In this document: positions 10,321 to 20,047 of the stretch, in pieces
How the letters are laid out: each line of letters opens with the position of its first letter
How positions within the stretch are numbered: the first letter of the stretch is position 1
Source of the DNA: Peronospora farinosa
Lineage: Eukaryota; Oomycota; Peronosporomycetes; Peronosporales; Peronosporaceae
Direction: 5' to 3'
DNA: 64,000 nucleotides
NCBI GenBank assembly: GCA_947646735.1
Contig: CANTFK010000633.1
Coordinates: 434,001 to 498,000 of the forward strand
Translations under genes and position numbers: made by a program
Notes under the pieces: model-generated
Seen by the model: only the letters and a program-made list of their open reading frames with translations
Databases searched by the model: none
What the model was told of the DNA's origin: nothing

Positions 10321-11289
10321 TTACACGTTAATCATGTCGGAAATGCTAGACAATGCCGCCTTGTGCTTTTTACGCTCGAGCAGCATCACAACTGTAGTCT
10401 TTCTGCTCTTGTCCACACGTTCGCGCTCGGTCAACGGTGTGTCAAACGAAAACGTCAGCGTCGCCTCCTGCTCAAGAAACTCGTCCTCAAAGTTGTGGAA
10501 AAATCTTGCCGTCTGCTCATACGTCGTCTTGCTCTTCTTGCTCTTTGTGGATCCACTGCTGCCACTCTTCTCTTCTGAACAGGTAGCTAGAATAATAAAG
10601 TAGTCCATCTGAAAACTGTTGCGCAGTTCCTGCGTGTCCTCGTTCTCAATTGCCCACTCGATATCTTCGTGCAAAGCCGAATGCAGTGCCGGTACCAATT
10701 GATACGGCAGATTCACCATGCGCTCGTTGAGCACAAGGCCCACATTCTTCGTGTTAAGAATCTGCTGTAGCTTTGGCAAGTCGGAGTTCGGGCACTTCTT
10801 GGTCACGTACTGTACGACCTGTTGCATACTCGTCTCCTTTTCAAAGATTTTTAGGTTCAGAGCAGTAATAAAACCATATACGTCGTCTTCTCCTTCCACA
10901 CACACCATAGTACCAGCGGTGACTTGGCCCACGATGGCATTGGCTAGACCAGAGACGTCGAACGGCTGCGAGGGCGGCAAATAGGCCAATAAGAACTGCT
11001 TGACGCTGTGAAAATGGGCCTCACGCGGGTCTGAAAAGAGAAAGTCGATGCTCACATTGTTCTCTGTAGATACAACAACCTCTCCACCGTCCATGTCGTC
11101 ATCGGAACCATCATCGTCCTGTGTGGCATTGGATGCTGCATCAAACGTGAGATCGTCGTCGCTGTCATCGCTGCTGTCGTTGTCCGAATTGTCTATCATC
11201 ATTCCAACTGTATGTTCATTGTTCTGGCCAGTTGTAGGGTCCTCAGACGCCTTGTTGGAGCCTCGAGAACGCTTCTTCTGAGGTGGCAT
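10321..11289 (-). CDS. BCP1: BCP1/BCCIP family protein
   Basis: Intronless, 322 residues, ATG at 11289. A basic N-terminal patch (PPQKKRSRG) and a long Asp/Ser-rich tract precede a BCCIP-type fold: VSIDFLFSDPREAHFHSVKQ, then the family signature region NVGLVLNERMVNLPYQLVP followed by ALHEDIEWA. Yeast Bcp1 is a nuclear chaperone and export factor (Rpl23, Mss4); human BCCIP acts in ribosome biogenesis and binds BRCA2 and p21. The length agrees with the family. The divergently transcribed next gene starts 133 bp away, so the two may share a promoter region. Confidence 0.88.
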   Translation of the reverse strand: MPPQKKRSRGSNKASEDPTTGQNNEHTVGMMIDNSDNDSSDDSDDDLTFDAASNATQDDDGSDDDMDGGEVVVSTENNVSIDFLFSDPREAHFHSVKQFLLAYLPPSQPFDVSGLANAIVGQVTAGTMVCVEGEDDVYGFITALNLKIFEKETSMQQVVQYVTKKCPNSDLPKLQQILNTKNVGLVLNERMVNLPYQLVPALHSALHEDIEWAIENEDTQELRNSFQMDYFIILATCSEEKSGSSGSTKSKKSKTTYEQTARFFHNFEDEFLEQEATLTFSFDTPLTERERVDKSRKTTVVMLLERKKHKAALSSISDMINV

Positions 11290-11421
11290 GGCGTCTTACG
11301 TTTAATGGTGCAAGAAGTACTGTACTTACCAGCCAGCCATTTCTAAAATGACTACCTGGAAGTATGAATTGTTATCGTTAGGAATGCCGTATGTCGGTCA
11401 TTACTGTAAATTGACAATAGA

Positions 11422-12060
11422 ATGGACAGCTCCTTTATTCCACCACCGTTCCCGTTTCCAGAGGCTTGGCCGAGAGTGTTTGCAGAGCAACAGCAGCATC
11501 AAGAGAGAAAATGGTTGACGTCACCCATGATGTATAGTCATGTACAATGGCAGACGCCAGGTATATCAGAATCTTATCATTCATTTGACCAAGCGATCCC
11601 TTCAGTTGTGACTACATGCAGTGATGTGCAACAAGACATATGTATCAATGATACAGAAGATGAAGAAGATGCATACGAGTATGGCTACATTCTCAGCAAT
11701 GAGTGGCGGGAACGTTTTCAGTCGTCGGTTCGATTGGAGCAACAAGTTAAGAGCAAGACAAAGAAGAAGACGAAGAAGAAGAAGCTCCAGAAGAAGAAGA
11801 TGAAAGGACAGGCACTAAACGAGGAGACCGTCGGTGCATTCAATGCCAATCGATCGAGTCACTTGCAAGAGGAAATCCAAGCGGCCAATACTCGCGAACT
11901 TGCACGAAAGTGGAAACTGCAACATAACGCTCAAGTATCAACAACAACAACAACTATCAAAACCCCGCAGGTTGAAGCGTTGGAAACGTCATTAAATATG
12001 CGTTTTAACGACTTTTGCGACGCTTTTCAGCCCGTGGTGTGGCCACACGATTCTTTCTAA
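11422..12060 (+). CDS. Hypothetical lysine-rich protein
   Basis: Open frame of 212 codons with an ATG at 11422. The N-terminus is Pro/Phe-rich. A short acidic patch (DTEDEEDAYEYGYILSNEW) is followed by a lysine-dense stretch near residues 110-133 that could be a nuclear localisation signal. The C-terminal part (ALETSLNMRFNDFCDAFQP) could form a helix. No recognised domain. The stop lies 100 bp before the next gene on the same strand. Codon use and lack of stops favour a real gene, but identity is unknown. Confidence 0.6.
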   Translation: MDSSFIPPPFPFPEAWPRVFAEQQQHQERKWLTSPMMYSHVQWQTPGISESYHSFDQAIPSVVTTCSDVQQDICINDTEDEEDAYEYGYILSNEWRERFQSSVRLEQQVKSKTKKKTKKKKLQKKKMKGQALNEETVGAFNANRSSHLQEEIQAANTRELARKWKLQHNAQVSTTTTTIKTPQVEALETSLNMRFNDFCDAFQPVVWPHDSF

Positions 12061-12159
12061 CAGCTGTTTTTGCTAGCAAGTCAGCTGTTTTTGACCGGTA
12101 TAACCGGTTTTATTCATGTAGATTGATAGAGGGAGTCATAAGAGAGAATTGGATTAAAC

Positions 12160-12929
12160 ATGAACCTCGGACAGATGAAGAACGATTCTGTGAATGGCTC
12201 GGCGCAGTCCATTCCTTCCATTAAACGAACACTAAGTGGAGGTACAACTAGTAGTGATAGTCACGGTCATGCGGGTGGTCTGGCCATTCATTTGGGTGTC
12301 GGTATGAATAATATGAACTCAATCCCGTCGGTATTACACGCGACGTCCAATACGAATCCACCGCAGATGCTGCGTGCCGTAACGTCTTCGGGCGTCTACA
12401 ACCGTCCGTCGGCTAATACGTCGCTTCGTGGTGGCAGTAGCAGCCTTTCTACGGGCGCGAACGTCGTTGCTACGACTGCCACCCGTAACGTCTCCCAGTC
12501 GCCTATGATGCAAGACTGGAGAATGTATCTGACTATTGAGGAGCGTCAGGCCGTTCGCTCCAAGATTCGTGATGCCTACACCAGTCGCTGCTCCACATAT
12601 GAAGATTTGCTGCAAGTGGTGAGGCTTGTAAAAGAGTAGTGAGGCGTCGGTTGGATATGTTGTCCAACCTGTTTGTGTTGTTGTCATTGTTGTTGCAGGC
12701 TTGTGCTATTGAAGAGGAGCTGCTGCACATCTCGGCACCATCACGTCTGGACTATTTCAAGAGCGGCTTTGAGTTTGAGAACCGTGTGAAACTCAAGAAG
12801 GACCAGTTGCAGGGTCAATTGGCGGCTTTGGACGCCAAGCGGCGGTCATCGAGTGGTCAGCAACAGCAACAGGGAAACACTGGCAGTGGCAGCAAAACAG
12901 TAGGATCGTCAAAGAAGCAGAGGAACTAG
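12160..12929 (+). CDS. Short MED15-type KIX domain protein (one intron)
   Basis: Two exons, 12160-12618 and 12699-12929, joined in phase 0 over an 80-bp GT-AG intron (GTGAGG ... TTGCAG); 229 residues. The first 105 residues are Ser/Thr/Asn-rich. Residues about 110-185 (QDWRMYLTIEERQAVRSKI ... EEELLHISAPSRLDYFKSG) resemble the KIX three-helix domain of plant and fungal Mediator subunit 15: W-R near the start, R-x-x-V/I-x-x-K-I, then E-x-x-x-x-x-x-A/S-x-S-x-Y. The tail is Lys/Gln-rich. Inference: a compact transcription-coactivator (Mediator tail) subunit. KIX sequence similarity is weak across families, so a structure prediction would decide. Confidence 0.6.
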
Positions 12930-13272
12930 TATCCGGAAGATTCCGCAAGGTGCCTTGCATTACTCAGCAGCGTTTCTGCAGCTTCAGTGAAGACAAGTGA
13001 GCCAGGGTACGTGTGCGGATGAAAAGGGATCTTCCGTATATTTCTTTGCGCTATGGCACAGGCTACAAGGGTAGATATGATGTGCTGTATGTAGTCCTCA
13101 TTGATAAGGCTACTTACTGAGTTCGGGGTCAGCGTAGAACCTCCAGCTTAACGCAGCAAGGAACCGATGAAGAGGAACAGAGGGAAGAGATTGCATTGTA
13201 AATGTGATGAGTGTATATTTTGGCTGTCCTAGATCGCGTGGTGCATTATTATATGTATGTCAGGTCTTCCGT
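12930..13272. other. Intergenic gap between convergent genes
   Basis: The 343 bp between the KIX-protein stop and the NDUFAF6 stop should hold both 3' untranslated regions. I see no ORF, RNA gene or repeat in it. Confidence 0.6.
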
Positions 13273-14511
13273 CTAGTATCTGCGCAAAAAGAAGTGCTTC
13301 AGCACCTCCAAGTTGAGCCGAAACATGCTACGTCGCTGTAGCTCTGGAGCGAAGGCGTTGAAGTTGGCTGTTTCTAGCTCTTTCAAATATAACGAAGAGC
13401 TTACCAGCGGTAAGAATGCCCTTCGCGACGCGCTTGGTACTTCTTTCCGCAGCGACCGAGCTTGGTGGACGTGCTCGACAGCTCGGCAAGCAACGTCAAA
13501 CACTACCGGCGCCACCTTCTCACCCTTTTTGGGGTCTTCCACGGCTGCCAGCAGGTCTTCAGAGGTTACACCATGCTACTCACGACAGAATAGACAATAC
13601 AAACCAACGGAAGCATTAGGTTTTTGGGACCAAAATCCATGCTATGTTTTTTGTCCGTACCTTGCTCATGAGGTCCTCAGGAAGATAAGACTGTTGTCGT
13701 GCGCTGTGATACGCCGTACCTCGTAGAAGTGTCGCGAGACCAATTGCCACACCGGCGTGTTCCGCTACTTGGTCTGCCGTGTCGTCGCGGACACCGAGGC
13801 ATTCTAGCGTGAGATACAGCAGTGAGGAGGCCGTCTGCTCTGCGTAGACCTCCAACTCTTGCAAGTTCTGCACCTCATTACGATCTAGATCCTGGTCACG
13901 TGCGTCCAGTAGTCGCTCGAACCACCGCCGAGTCAAGTCGTGCTCCTGGACAGCCTTGTCCAGCCCTCGCAGCAACAGCGTTGATTGCTCTGGTCGCTCC
14001 GTACCGGTCGATCTTTCATACAGATTATAAATGCGTTCTCGCCACCATTGTAGACGGATCTTGCCTGTGATGTGGTTGCTGTGTACCGAGTCCTTAATAG
14101 TTGCAATCTCAGCATTGAAAGCACGCTACAAGTCGCATATACAAAGAATGCTGCCGAATAAGTCGATACGTCCATCTTTCTGCGTACAATACCATATGCT
14201 CAATATAACGTACAATAGCAAAGAAAGATGGACGTGTCTTCACTGGTAGCAAGAGACCGCACATGTATCCATCGTAGTCCAGTGTCCTTGGCAGTCAAGA
14301 AAATCAAATGTCAATTTTTGAGGAATTAAAAGATTTCATCGATCTTTGAGAATGCCGGGTCGCTTTCTTCTCACCTGACCATCTCTCGCAGCTCTAACTC
14401 TTTCTTTTTATGTACTTCACGCATTGTACTAAGCGACCTGCGTGGAATTATGACCGCTGGACGCCGCCGCAGAGAGCCCTGCATGATGCTTCGAGCTGAT
14501 GACGAAACCAT
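13273..14511 (-). CDS. NDUFAF6: NDUFAF6-like complex I assembly factor
   Basis: Four exons on the minus strand: about 14511-14375, 14286-14214, 14125-13661 and 13575-13273; each join keeps the frame at GT-AG borders. About 325 residues. The N-terminus (RSIMQGSLRRRPAVIIPRRS) is basic and hydroxylated like a mitochondrial presequence. The body is of the squalene/phytoene synthase fold: TLDYDGYMCGLLLP, RAFNAEIATIKDSV, KIRLQWWRERIYNLY, ASSLLYLTLECLGV, GLATLLRGTAYHS, YLPEDLMSKHGV. NDUFAF6 is the mitochondrial member of this fold, needed for ND1 biogenesis in complex I; it lacks the aspartate-rich DXXXD motifs needed for prenyl condensation, and none is evident here. The start is uncertain: ATGs at 14535, 14511 and 14487 are all in frame. 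Confidence 0.85.
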
Positions 14512-14707
14512 CGAAATGACTACGGTGTAATTCATGAGGTAGTCCACACAATAATGTGGACCATTCAATTATAACCAATTACAAAAGTAGCATCGGTGGT
14601 GATCTGCATCATTGGTCTGTGATCATTCGGCGCATCTTGTTCGTTACCGACGCCATCGTCTAGCATTGTATTGTCCTGTCTGTCTTTCTGTCTGTCCAGA
14701 TTCTACT

Positions 14708-16174
14708 ATGACCATGAACTTGCAAAAGAAACGCGCAGCCACTGAATTTACAGGTGACCTAAAGCGCCACACAGCGCAAAAAACCAATGGCGAGGAGGAC
14801 CTGGTGTTTGAGGACCCGTTTGGAGACGATATGGAGGATGAAGAGATGATTGAGAATGACAGTGACGAGGATGTTGTAGACGACAAGGAATTGTCCAATA
14901 AGGATGTAGACATGGACGAGAATGAGCAGGCTGACAAGCAAGTGAAGAAGGTTTTCGTGCCTGGTGTAGACAAGCTGCAGGACGACGAAGTGCTGGACTA
15001 CGATAGCAGTGCTTATGACATGTACTATGCCATGACGGCTGAATGGCCTTCGCTTAGTATTGATGTTGTACGCGATACCCTCGGTGCTGTACGCTCGCGT
15101 TTCCCGATGACGGTGTTCATGGTGGCTGGTACACAGGCGACCAATTTAGATGACAACCAGATCACAGTCATGAAGATGTCAGAGCTGCACAAGACCAAGC
15201 GCGATGATGACTCGGACTTGGAAGATGAAGATTTGGAAGACGAGGATGAGACGGAGGGAGACCCGGTGCTTGAGTCTCGCTCCATTCCTCACCCCGGCGG
15301 TGTGAACCGTATTCGCTGCATGCCGCAGTCCTCCAATATTGTAGCTACCTGGTCGGATCGCAAAAAGGTGCACCTTTGGGATATTGCTAAACAGCTTGAG
15401 TCACTGAACGGCAAGGCGGGTGCTCCACTGCCGACAAAGCAGGCACCCGTGTACACGTTCTCGGGACACGCTGATGAGGGTTTTGCCATGGACTGGTCTC
15501 CTGTACAGACTGGTCGTCTCGTAACGGGCGATTGCAGCAAGTATATCTACCTCTGGGCCAACTCGAATAGTGCATGGAGCGTCGACAAGGTGCCGTTCAC
15601 GGGCCACACAAGCTCGGTAGAAGACCTACAGTGGAGCCCGACGGAGGCATCAGTGTTTGCTTCATGCTCGTCCGACCGTACTGTGCGTATTTGGGACACC
15701 CGTCGAAAGGCCGGTAGTATGCTGTATGTTGCTGCTCATGACGACGACGTGAACGTGATTACATGGAATCGTAACGTCGCTTACTTGTTGGCGTCTGGTT
15801 CGGACGATGGATCGTTTAAGATTTGGGACTTGCGCAACTTTAAGGCCGACAATCCGGTGGCGCACTTTCGGTACCACACGGCACCCGTTACATCTATTGA
15901 ATGGCATCCAACCGATGAGTCAGTGCTGGCTGTATCAGGTGCAGACAATCAGATCTCGGTTTGGGATATGTCTGTGGAAGAGGACGCTGAAGCTGCTGTG
16001 CCTGTTGAAGGAGAGAAGGGCGAGGCAAAGCTGGATCTTCCGCCGCAGCTGCTGTTTATCCACCAGGGCCAAACCGACATTAAGGAACTGCATTTTCACC
16101 CGCAGTGCCCAGGTGTGCTCATGAGTACGGCAGGCGACGGCTTTAACGTCTTTAAACCTGCTAATATTTCGTAA
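14708..16174 (+). CDS. GRWD1: Glutamate-rich WD-repeat protein GRWD1/Rrb1
   Basis: Intronless, 488 residues; ATG at 14708 chosen because the longer open frame lacks family similarity. It has an acidic N-terminus, then the family block FVPGVDKLQDDEVLDYDSSA followed by AEWPSLSIDV (the CAF1/RbAp-type histone-binding N-helix region), a second acidic insert, and a C-terminal WD40 propeller with GH...WD repeats (VHLWDIAK, VRIWDTRR, FKIWDLRN, ISVWDMSV). GRWD1/Rrb1 chaperones ribosomal protein L3 and binds histones; it acts in the nucleolus. Length and order agree with yeast and human proteins. Confidence 0.93.
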   Translation: MTMNLQKKRAATEFTGDLKRHTAQKTNGEEDLVFEDPFGDDMEDEEMIENDSDEDVVDDKELSNKDVDMDENEQADKQVKKVFVPGVDKLQDDEVLDYDSSAYDMYYAMTAEWPSLSIDVVRDTLGAVRSRFPMTVFMVAGTQATNLDDNQITVMKMSELHKTKRDDDSDLEDEDLEDEDETEGDPVLESRSIPHPGGVNRIRCMPQSSNIVATWSDRKKVHLWDIAKQLESLNGKAGAPLPTKQAPVYTFSGHADEGFAMDWSPVQTGRLVTGDCSKYIYLWANSNSAWSVDKVPFTGHTSSVEDLQWSPTEASVFASCSSDRTVRIWDTRRKAGSMLYVAAHDDDVNVITWNRNVAYLLASGSDDGSFKIWDLRNFKADNPVAHFRYHTAPVTSIEWHPTDESVLAVSGADNQISVWDMSVEEDAEAAVPVEGEKGEAKLDLPPQLLFIHQGQTDIKELHFHPQCPGVLMSTAGDGFNVFKPANIS

Positions 16175-16377
16175 TTAAGACCCACCCACACTGTCATTTA
16201 AGATACTTTATACTGTATCTGGACACAATAACGAGTGTGCACATTTATTCATCATTTTGATAATTCCTTGCTTTTTCGACGTAATTTTACCCCTTTTTAC
16301 AAAGCCTCTCATAGTTGATAGAGCGGCTTCATCTTCCGACTCTTTAAATAAAGCGACACACCACATTCGTTTCCACC

Positions 16378-17061
16378 ATGACGCGCCTCTTTAGCCTTTT
16401 TCTGTCTGTAGCGCTGATCAGTCACGTGCAAGCCGAACCTTTAGCCGTGTTTCGAGACGACCACATGAGGCACGAGACCTACTACGCGCTCGCAGATCGC
16501 GGCTGTGCCTTGTGTCGTAATGAAGAGAACTGTTCGCTTGCTGTGCACAACCAGTCGAGTGGCGTGTTCTGTAGTGACCTATTGCCTACGTTCCAACCGT
16601 GTTGCTGTTCGTTCCGCAACGAATGCATAACCACAATCTTTTCAGACTCGTGCGAATGCTTTAATGGCATGAGAGAGGATGAGATCATGACAGTGAGGTT
16701 TTACTTGTTTGTAGGGTTGTCAGTCATCGCTTGGGGACTTCTTCTCTACGACAAAATGTGTGCAGGCCCTTACAAAGTCATGAACAGCAATCACCAACTT
16801 CTGGCGAGTTCTCCATCACAAGCAAGACCGAGAGGTGAAGACAGTGTGGTAAATACAGTAGACAACGACTCGATGGATGAAGAGATTCGAACTGTAGATG
16901 GCACTATGGCTGTTGAAGTCGCAGAGGAACTGCATGAGATAGACCGTGACAATACTCCAATACGACCTCAATTCTCTTGTTTAACTGGTGAGGCAACAGA
17001 GGGTGCTGATGTTGAAGTTGTAGACCACGGAACGCAGGCCGACGGTAAGAGGTTAAATTGA
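16378..17061 (+). CDS. Cysteine-rich type I membrane protein, copy 1
   Basis: Intronless, 227 residues. Signal peptide at residues 1-20 (MTRLFSLFLSVALISHVQA). A compact cysteine domain (residues about 40-100) has the order GCxxCR, CSxA, SSGVFCxD, PCCC, EC, CEC. One transmembrane helix (FYLFVGLSVIAWGLLLY, about residues 107-123) and an acidic cytoplasmic tail follow. The cysteine spacing is shared with the facing gene at 17161-18036, so the two are paralogues. No known family is recognised. Inference: a surface or endomembrane protein with a disulfide-bonded lumenal domain. Confidence 0.75.
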   Translation: MTRLFSLFLSVALISHVQAEPLAVFRDDHMRHETYYALADRGCALCRNEENCSLAVHNQSSGVFCSDLLPTFQPCCCSFRNECITTIFSDSCECFNGMREDEIMTVRFYLFVGLSVIAWGLLLYDKMCAGPYKVMNSNHQLLASSPSQARPRGEDSVVNTVDNDSMDEEIRTVDGTMAVEVAEELHEIDRDNTPIRPQFSCLTGEATEGADVEVVDHGTQADGKRLN

Positions 17062-17160
17062 TATTCTTTGTCCATTGATACTGTCTAATTTATTATAATG
17101 TGTGTCTAGTATAAGTGGTTCCGCAGCTTAACATTATGTTACAATGAGTTTTTGAAGAAG

Positions 17161-18036
17161 TCACTTGAGCGGAATGTCTTTCAGTTCAGTTGGGGACTCG
17201 TTTGGCCTAATGCTAACTTCCTGGACGACATCGACAGTAGCAGTGATTACCAGAACTTGATCAGATACTTCTTCTGTTGATTCTTCTTTATCCTTTTCTT
17301 GCTGCAGAGAGTCTGCATCTGAGATCGCGTCGAAGGTGATAGGAGGTCTAGAGGTTGGTATCGGAGATTCTAACACCAGGAGCGGTAAATTGTCTTCAAT
17401 CTCCCCATCTGTTTGAGATTCCCGCCGCCGCTTACCAAAGCGCTGTCGGAAGCGGAGTAATTTTGTGTCCGTAGCTTTGCTGTAAGTGACCATTTGATTC
17501 CGTCTGAAGTCACTAAAACACTCCACCCACTTATCCACATACACTGCGAACACCAAGAGCGCAAGATACGCCGACAAATGGATGAGGATCTCCGTGAGTA
17601 CCGACATTTGGCTATCCATTGGGTCATGAGATGCTGATGTAAAGCTATCTCGAACTAACTTCTCTGTATCGTCTGCTACTTCTTCAATAGCAGTAAGTCT
17701 CTCGTGGCGTAAAGCAAATGGCCATCCTCCACCGCACTCGCACGTTTGCGCTGTGCTTGTCGCTCGACATTCTGTGTAGTACGCACAGCAGCACGGCTGC
17801 TTCTTTGTCACAGTAGCATGAATATCTCCACAAAAGACTCCGGATGACGTGTCATTCATAGCCATGGAGCAAGCTCCACTATCTCGACAAAGCGAACAGC
17901 CGGCAGCGACACTGCCAATGCTTGGAACACTGACGCGACGGGAGTTAGTATGCGCTTTTTTCATGGGTTCCTGCACAAGATGGGCGCTAGTGGCCGATAT
18001 ACAGATAAGCAGCACCGCTACGGAGTGCTGGAGCAT
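17161..18036 (-). CDS. Cysteine-rich type I membrane protein, copy 2
   Basis: Intronless, 291 residues, start ATG at 18036 (the upstream in-frame codon is GTG). Signal peptide (MLQHSVAVLLICISATSAHL), then the same cysteine domain as the facing gene: GCSLCR, ACSMA, SSGVFCGD, PCCC, EC, CECGGGW. A transmembrane segment (ILIHLSAYLALLVFAVYV) near residue 155 and a long charged tail follow. The two stop codons are only about 100 bp apart, tail to tail. Outside the cysteine domain the paralogues are barely alignable, so the duplication is old or the tails evolve fast. Function unknown. Confidence 0.75.
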   Translation of the reverse strand: MLQHSVAVLLICISATSAHLVQEPMKKAHTNSRRVSVPSIGSVAAGCSLCRDSGACSMAMNDTSSGVFCGDIHATVTKKQPCCCAYYTECRATSTAQTCECGGGWPFALRHERLTAIEEVADDTEKLVRDSFTSASHDPMDSQMSVLTEILIHLSAYLALLVFAVYVDKWVECFSDFRRNQMVTYSKATDTKLLRFRQRFGKRRRESQTDGEIEDNLPLLVLESPIPTSRPPITFDAISDADSLQQEKDKEESTEEVSDQVLVITATVDVVQEVSIRPNESPTELKDIPLK

Positions 18037-18704
18037 CAACGTCACGCTACTGAGCTCTTCAGCGACGTATTTATGTTGATAAGGATTTTAACCAATCAGA
18101 ATAAGCTAGTCGGAAAGTAGTCGGTCCGTGTATACTTAATACTGTCGATTTTGTCCAGACGCATCAGTATCTGGTCCGATACTACTGTACATAAACATCC
18201 CAATTCAACGGGATCATACGGCTTTAAGAAAGGTCTCTATGTAAACTAGGGCTTTAGCTCAACGCGGGTCGGTGTGCAGAATAGTTCGATCCATTATCGA
18301 CGTCCCCCGCACTTTGGATATTCTGCCGACTGCTTCTCTTTCAAGTTGCGCACTACGCAACTGCCTCCTGTAGGCTACGCAAATAGGAGAAAACCTTTTC
18401 CCCCTTCTATTTTAAGTCCATTATGACGAACACTTTCCGCCCAAAGTAAGAGAGTCAGTTTTTTGGCTTCCTGGAGGGTCTCGTCTGTAAGCGTTGTGAT
18501 TTGGGAAGTGACATAGAATGGACGAGAACCAGAGATACATCATCACAAAACGTCAGTTGTAGCTACGGACAGAGACGAGACTTTTTTGAAAACGTATGGA
18601 AACAAAGAAGTTACGTCATCAACAGATGTATACAATGAAAAGTATACCAATCCATTAATCCATCACTTTATATTCACCATTGAATAAACTAGAGAAAAAT
18701 AACA
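18037..18704. other. Divergent intergenic region
   Basis: The 668 bp between two divergent genes should hold both promoters. A GTTCGATCC word at about 18283 resembles a tRNA B box, but no cloverleaf fits. No ORF or repeat is supported. Confidence 0.5.
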
Positions 18705-19949
18705 ATGGTGTCTACAAGGCGACAGATGACATTGTTGTCTCTACTTGCACTACAGGTCGGTATTCAGCCATTATTACTAAGTTTGTATGCAAGTGAAACA
18801 CGTGACGTTCGTCTCCGTGTGGGTGTTGTGGAGTTTCTAAAGCTTTTGCTGGCGCTAGTGCCACTTTGTCTCACGAAAGGAGAGGGCAGTCTCCTGAATC
18901 AGCTTAAGACGTGGAAATTACGCATTGCAATGGCCACAACGGTCTTTCCTGCACTTATCTACGTGGTACAGAATCTTTTGAATCATTCGGCAGTGGTGGC
19001 ACTGGATGGTGTGACGTTTAACGTGCTGAACCAGACTAAGATCATCTGGACTGCATTGCTCGTGTATCTTCTACTGGGCAAGCGGCAATCTCCAATGCAG
19101 ATAATGGCTTTAGGAATTCTGTGTATCGCTGCTGTGCTCATGACGACATCGTCTACAGAGGTGAAGGACGAGGAAACGCAGCCAGATGCAGACGCTGTGG
19201 TGTTTACAGGCATGTATGAAGCTTTACTGGCCGCGGTGCTGTCGGCATTGGGTGGGAGTATCATCCAAAGAGCTTTGCAACAACAGAAACGCAATCAGTA
19301 CATGGTGACGGTAGAACTGAGTGTTTTGGGAGAGACGATACTTGGAGTGCTGGCTGTCGTGCAGAACGGACTAATGCGTTCTGATGAAGACAGCGACTTG
19401 CAGGACAGCATGTGGGAAGGATGGAGTGCGATGACGTTGGTTGCACTTGTGTGCCAAGCTTTGGGTGGAGTTTTGGTAGGATTTGTGATTCGAGATTGTG
19501 GAAATGTTGAGAAGAGTTTCGCTGTCGTGGGAGGAATGGGACTGACAGCTTTATTCGAGACATATTTCAATGGAAAACCCTTTGGGCATAATGCGTTTAT
19601 GGCTATGGCACTAGTGGCTGTCAGTACGGCGTTGTATGCATTTAACCCAGCTACAGCAGCGTCTCTACATGACAAAAAGCTTGTACCCAGTGTGTCGAAT
19701 GAAGTAGGCATTGCTCCTGCGGCTACAGCTAGGTCCTTTTTGAGTACAAGACATTCGAAGAAGAAGAAGACAAGTACAGACGCAAGCGAGATCGAGCCGT
19801 TCCTGGCATCGCCTGCTGTTATTACAGTTAGTAGTAATAGTGTCTACAGCAGCAGCACTTTTCGACAGGACATGCGACGTCCATTGTGCCAGCCGCAGCC
19901 CCCTGCCGAGATACAAAAAGTTCAACGTTTGCTGGAGACGATGGTGTAA
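18705..19949 (+). CDS. Nucleotide-sugar transporter (SLC35A-type)
   Basis: Intronless, 414 residues, ATG at 18705. About ten hydrophobic helices fill residues 8-325. Family-typical stretches include VVEFLKLLLALVPL, FPALIYVVQNLLNHSAV, LDGVTFNVLNQTKIIWTAL (the Q-T/L-K-I/L region of UDP-sugar and CMP-sialate transporters) and GGVLVGFVIRDCGNVEKSFA. The C-terminal 90 residues are polar and Ser-rich. SLC35A members exchange cytosolic nucleotide-sugars for lumenal nucleotide monophosphates in the Golgi or ER. The substrate (UDP-galactose, UDP-GlcNAc or another) cannot be told from sequence alone. Confidence 0.88.
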   Translation: MVSTRRQMTLLSLLALQVGIQPLLLSLYASETRDVRLRVGVVEFLKLLLALVPLCLTKGEGSLLNQLKTWKLRIAMATTVFPALIYVVQNLLNHSAVVALDGVTFNVLNQTKIIWTALLVYLLLGKRQSPMQIMALGILCIAAVLMTTSSTEVKDEETQPDADAVVFTGMYEALLAAVLSALGGSIIQRALQQQKRNQYMVTVELSVLGETILGVLAVVQNGLMRSDEDSDLQDSMWEGWSAMTLVALVCQALGGVLVGFVIRDCGNVEKSFAVVGGMGLTALFETYFNGKPFGHNAFMAMALVAVSTALYAFNPATAASLHDKKLVPSVSNEVGIAPAATARSFLSTRHSKKKKTSTDASEIEPFLASPAVITVSSNSVYSSSTFRQDMRRPLCQPQPPAEIQKVQRLLETMV

Positions 19950-20047
19950 ACCAACTACTATATCTAATATATCACTAGTCCCCTTGTATTTCCAAGCTTG
20001 TCAACTTCTCGCCAGCTCTGCTCGGCTTATACATCCATTCTTCAAGT

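Noticed and set aside
18250..18300. Possible tRNA gene (TAGCTCAACGCG plus GTTCGATCC)
   Set aside because: Only about 29 bases separate the A- and B-box-like words, too few for an anticodon arm, and no acceptor stem pairs.
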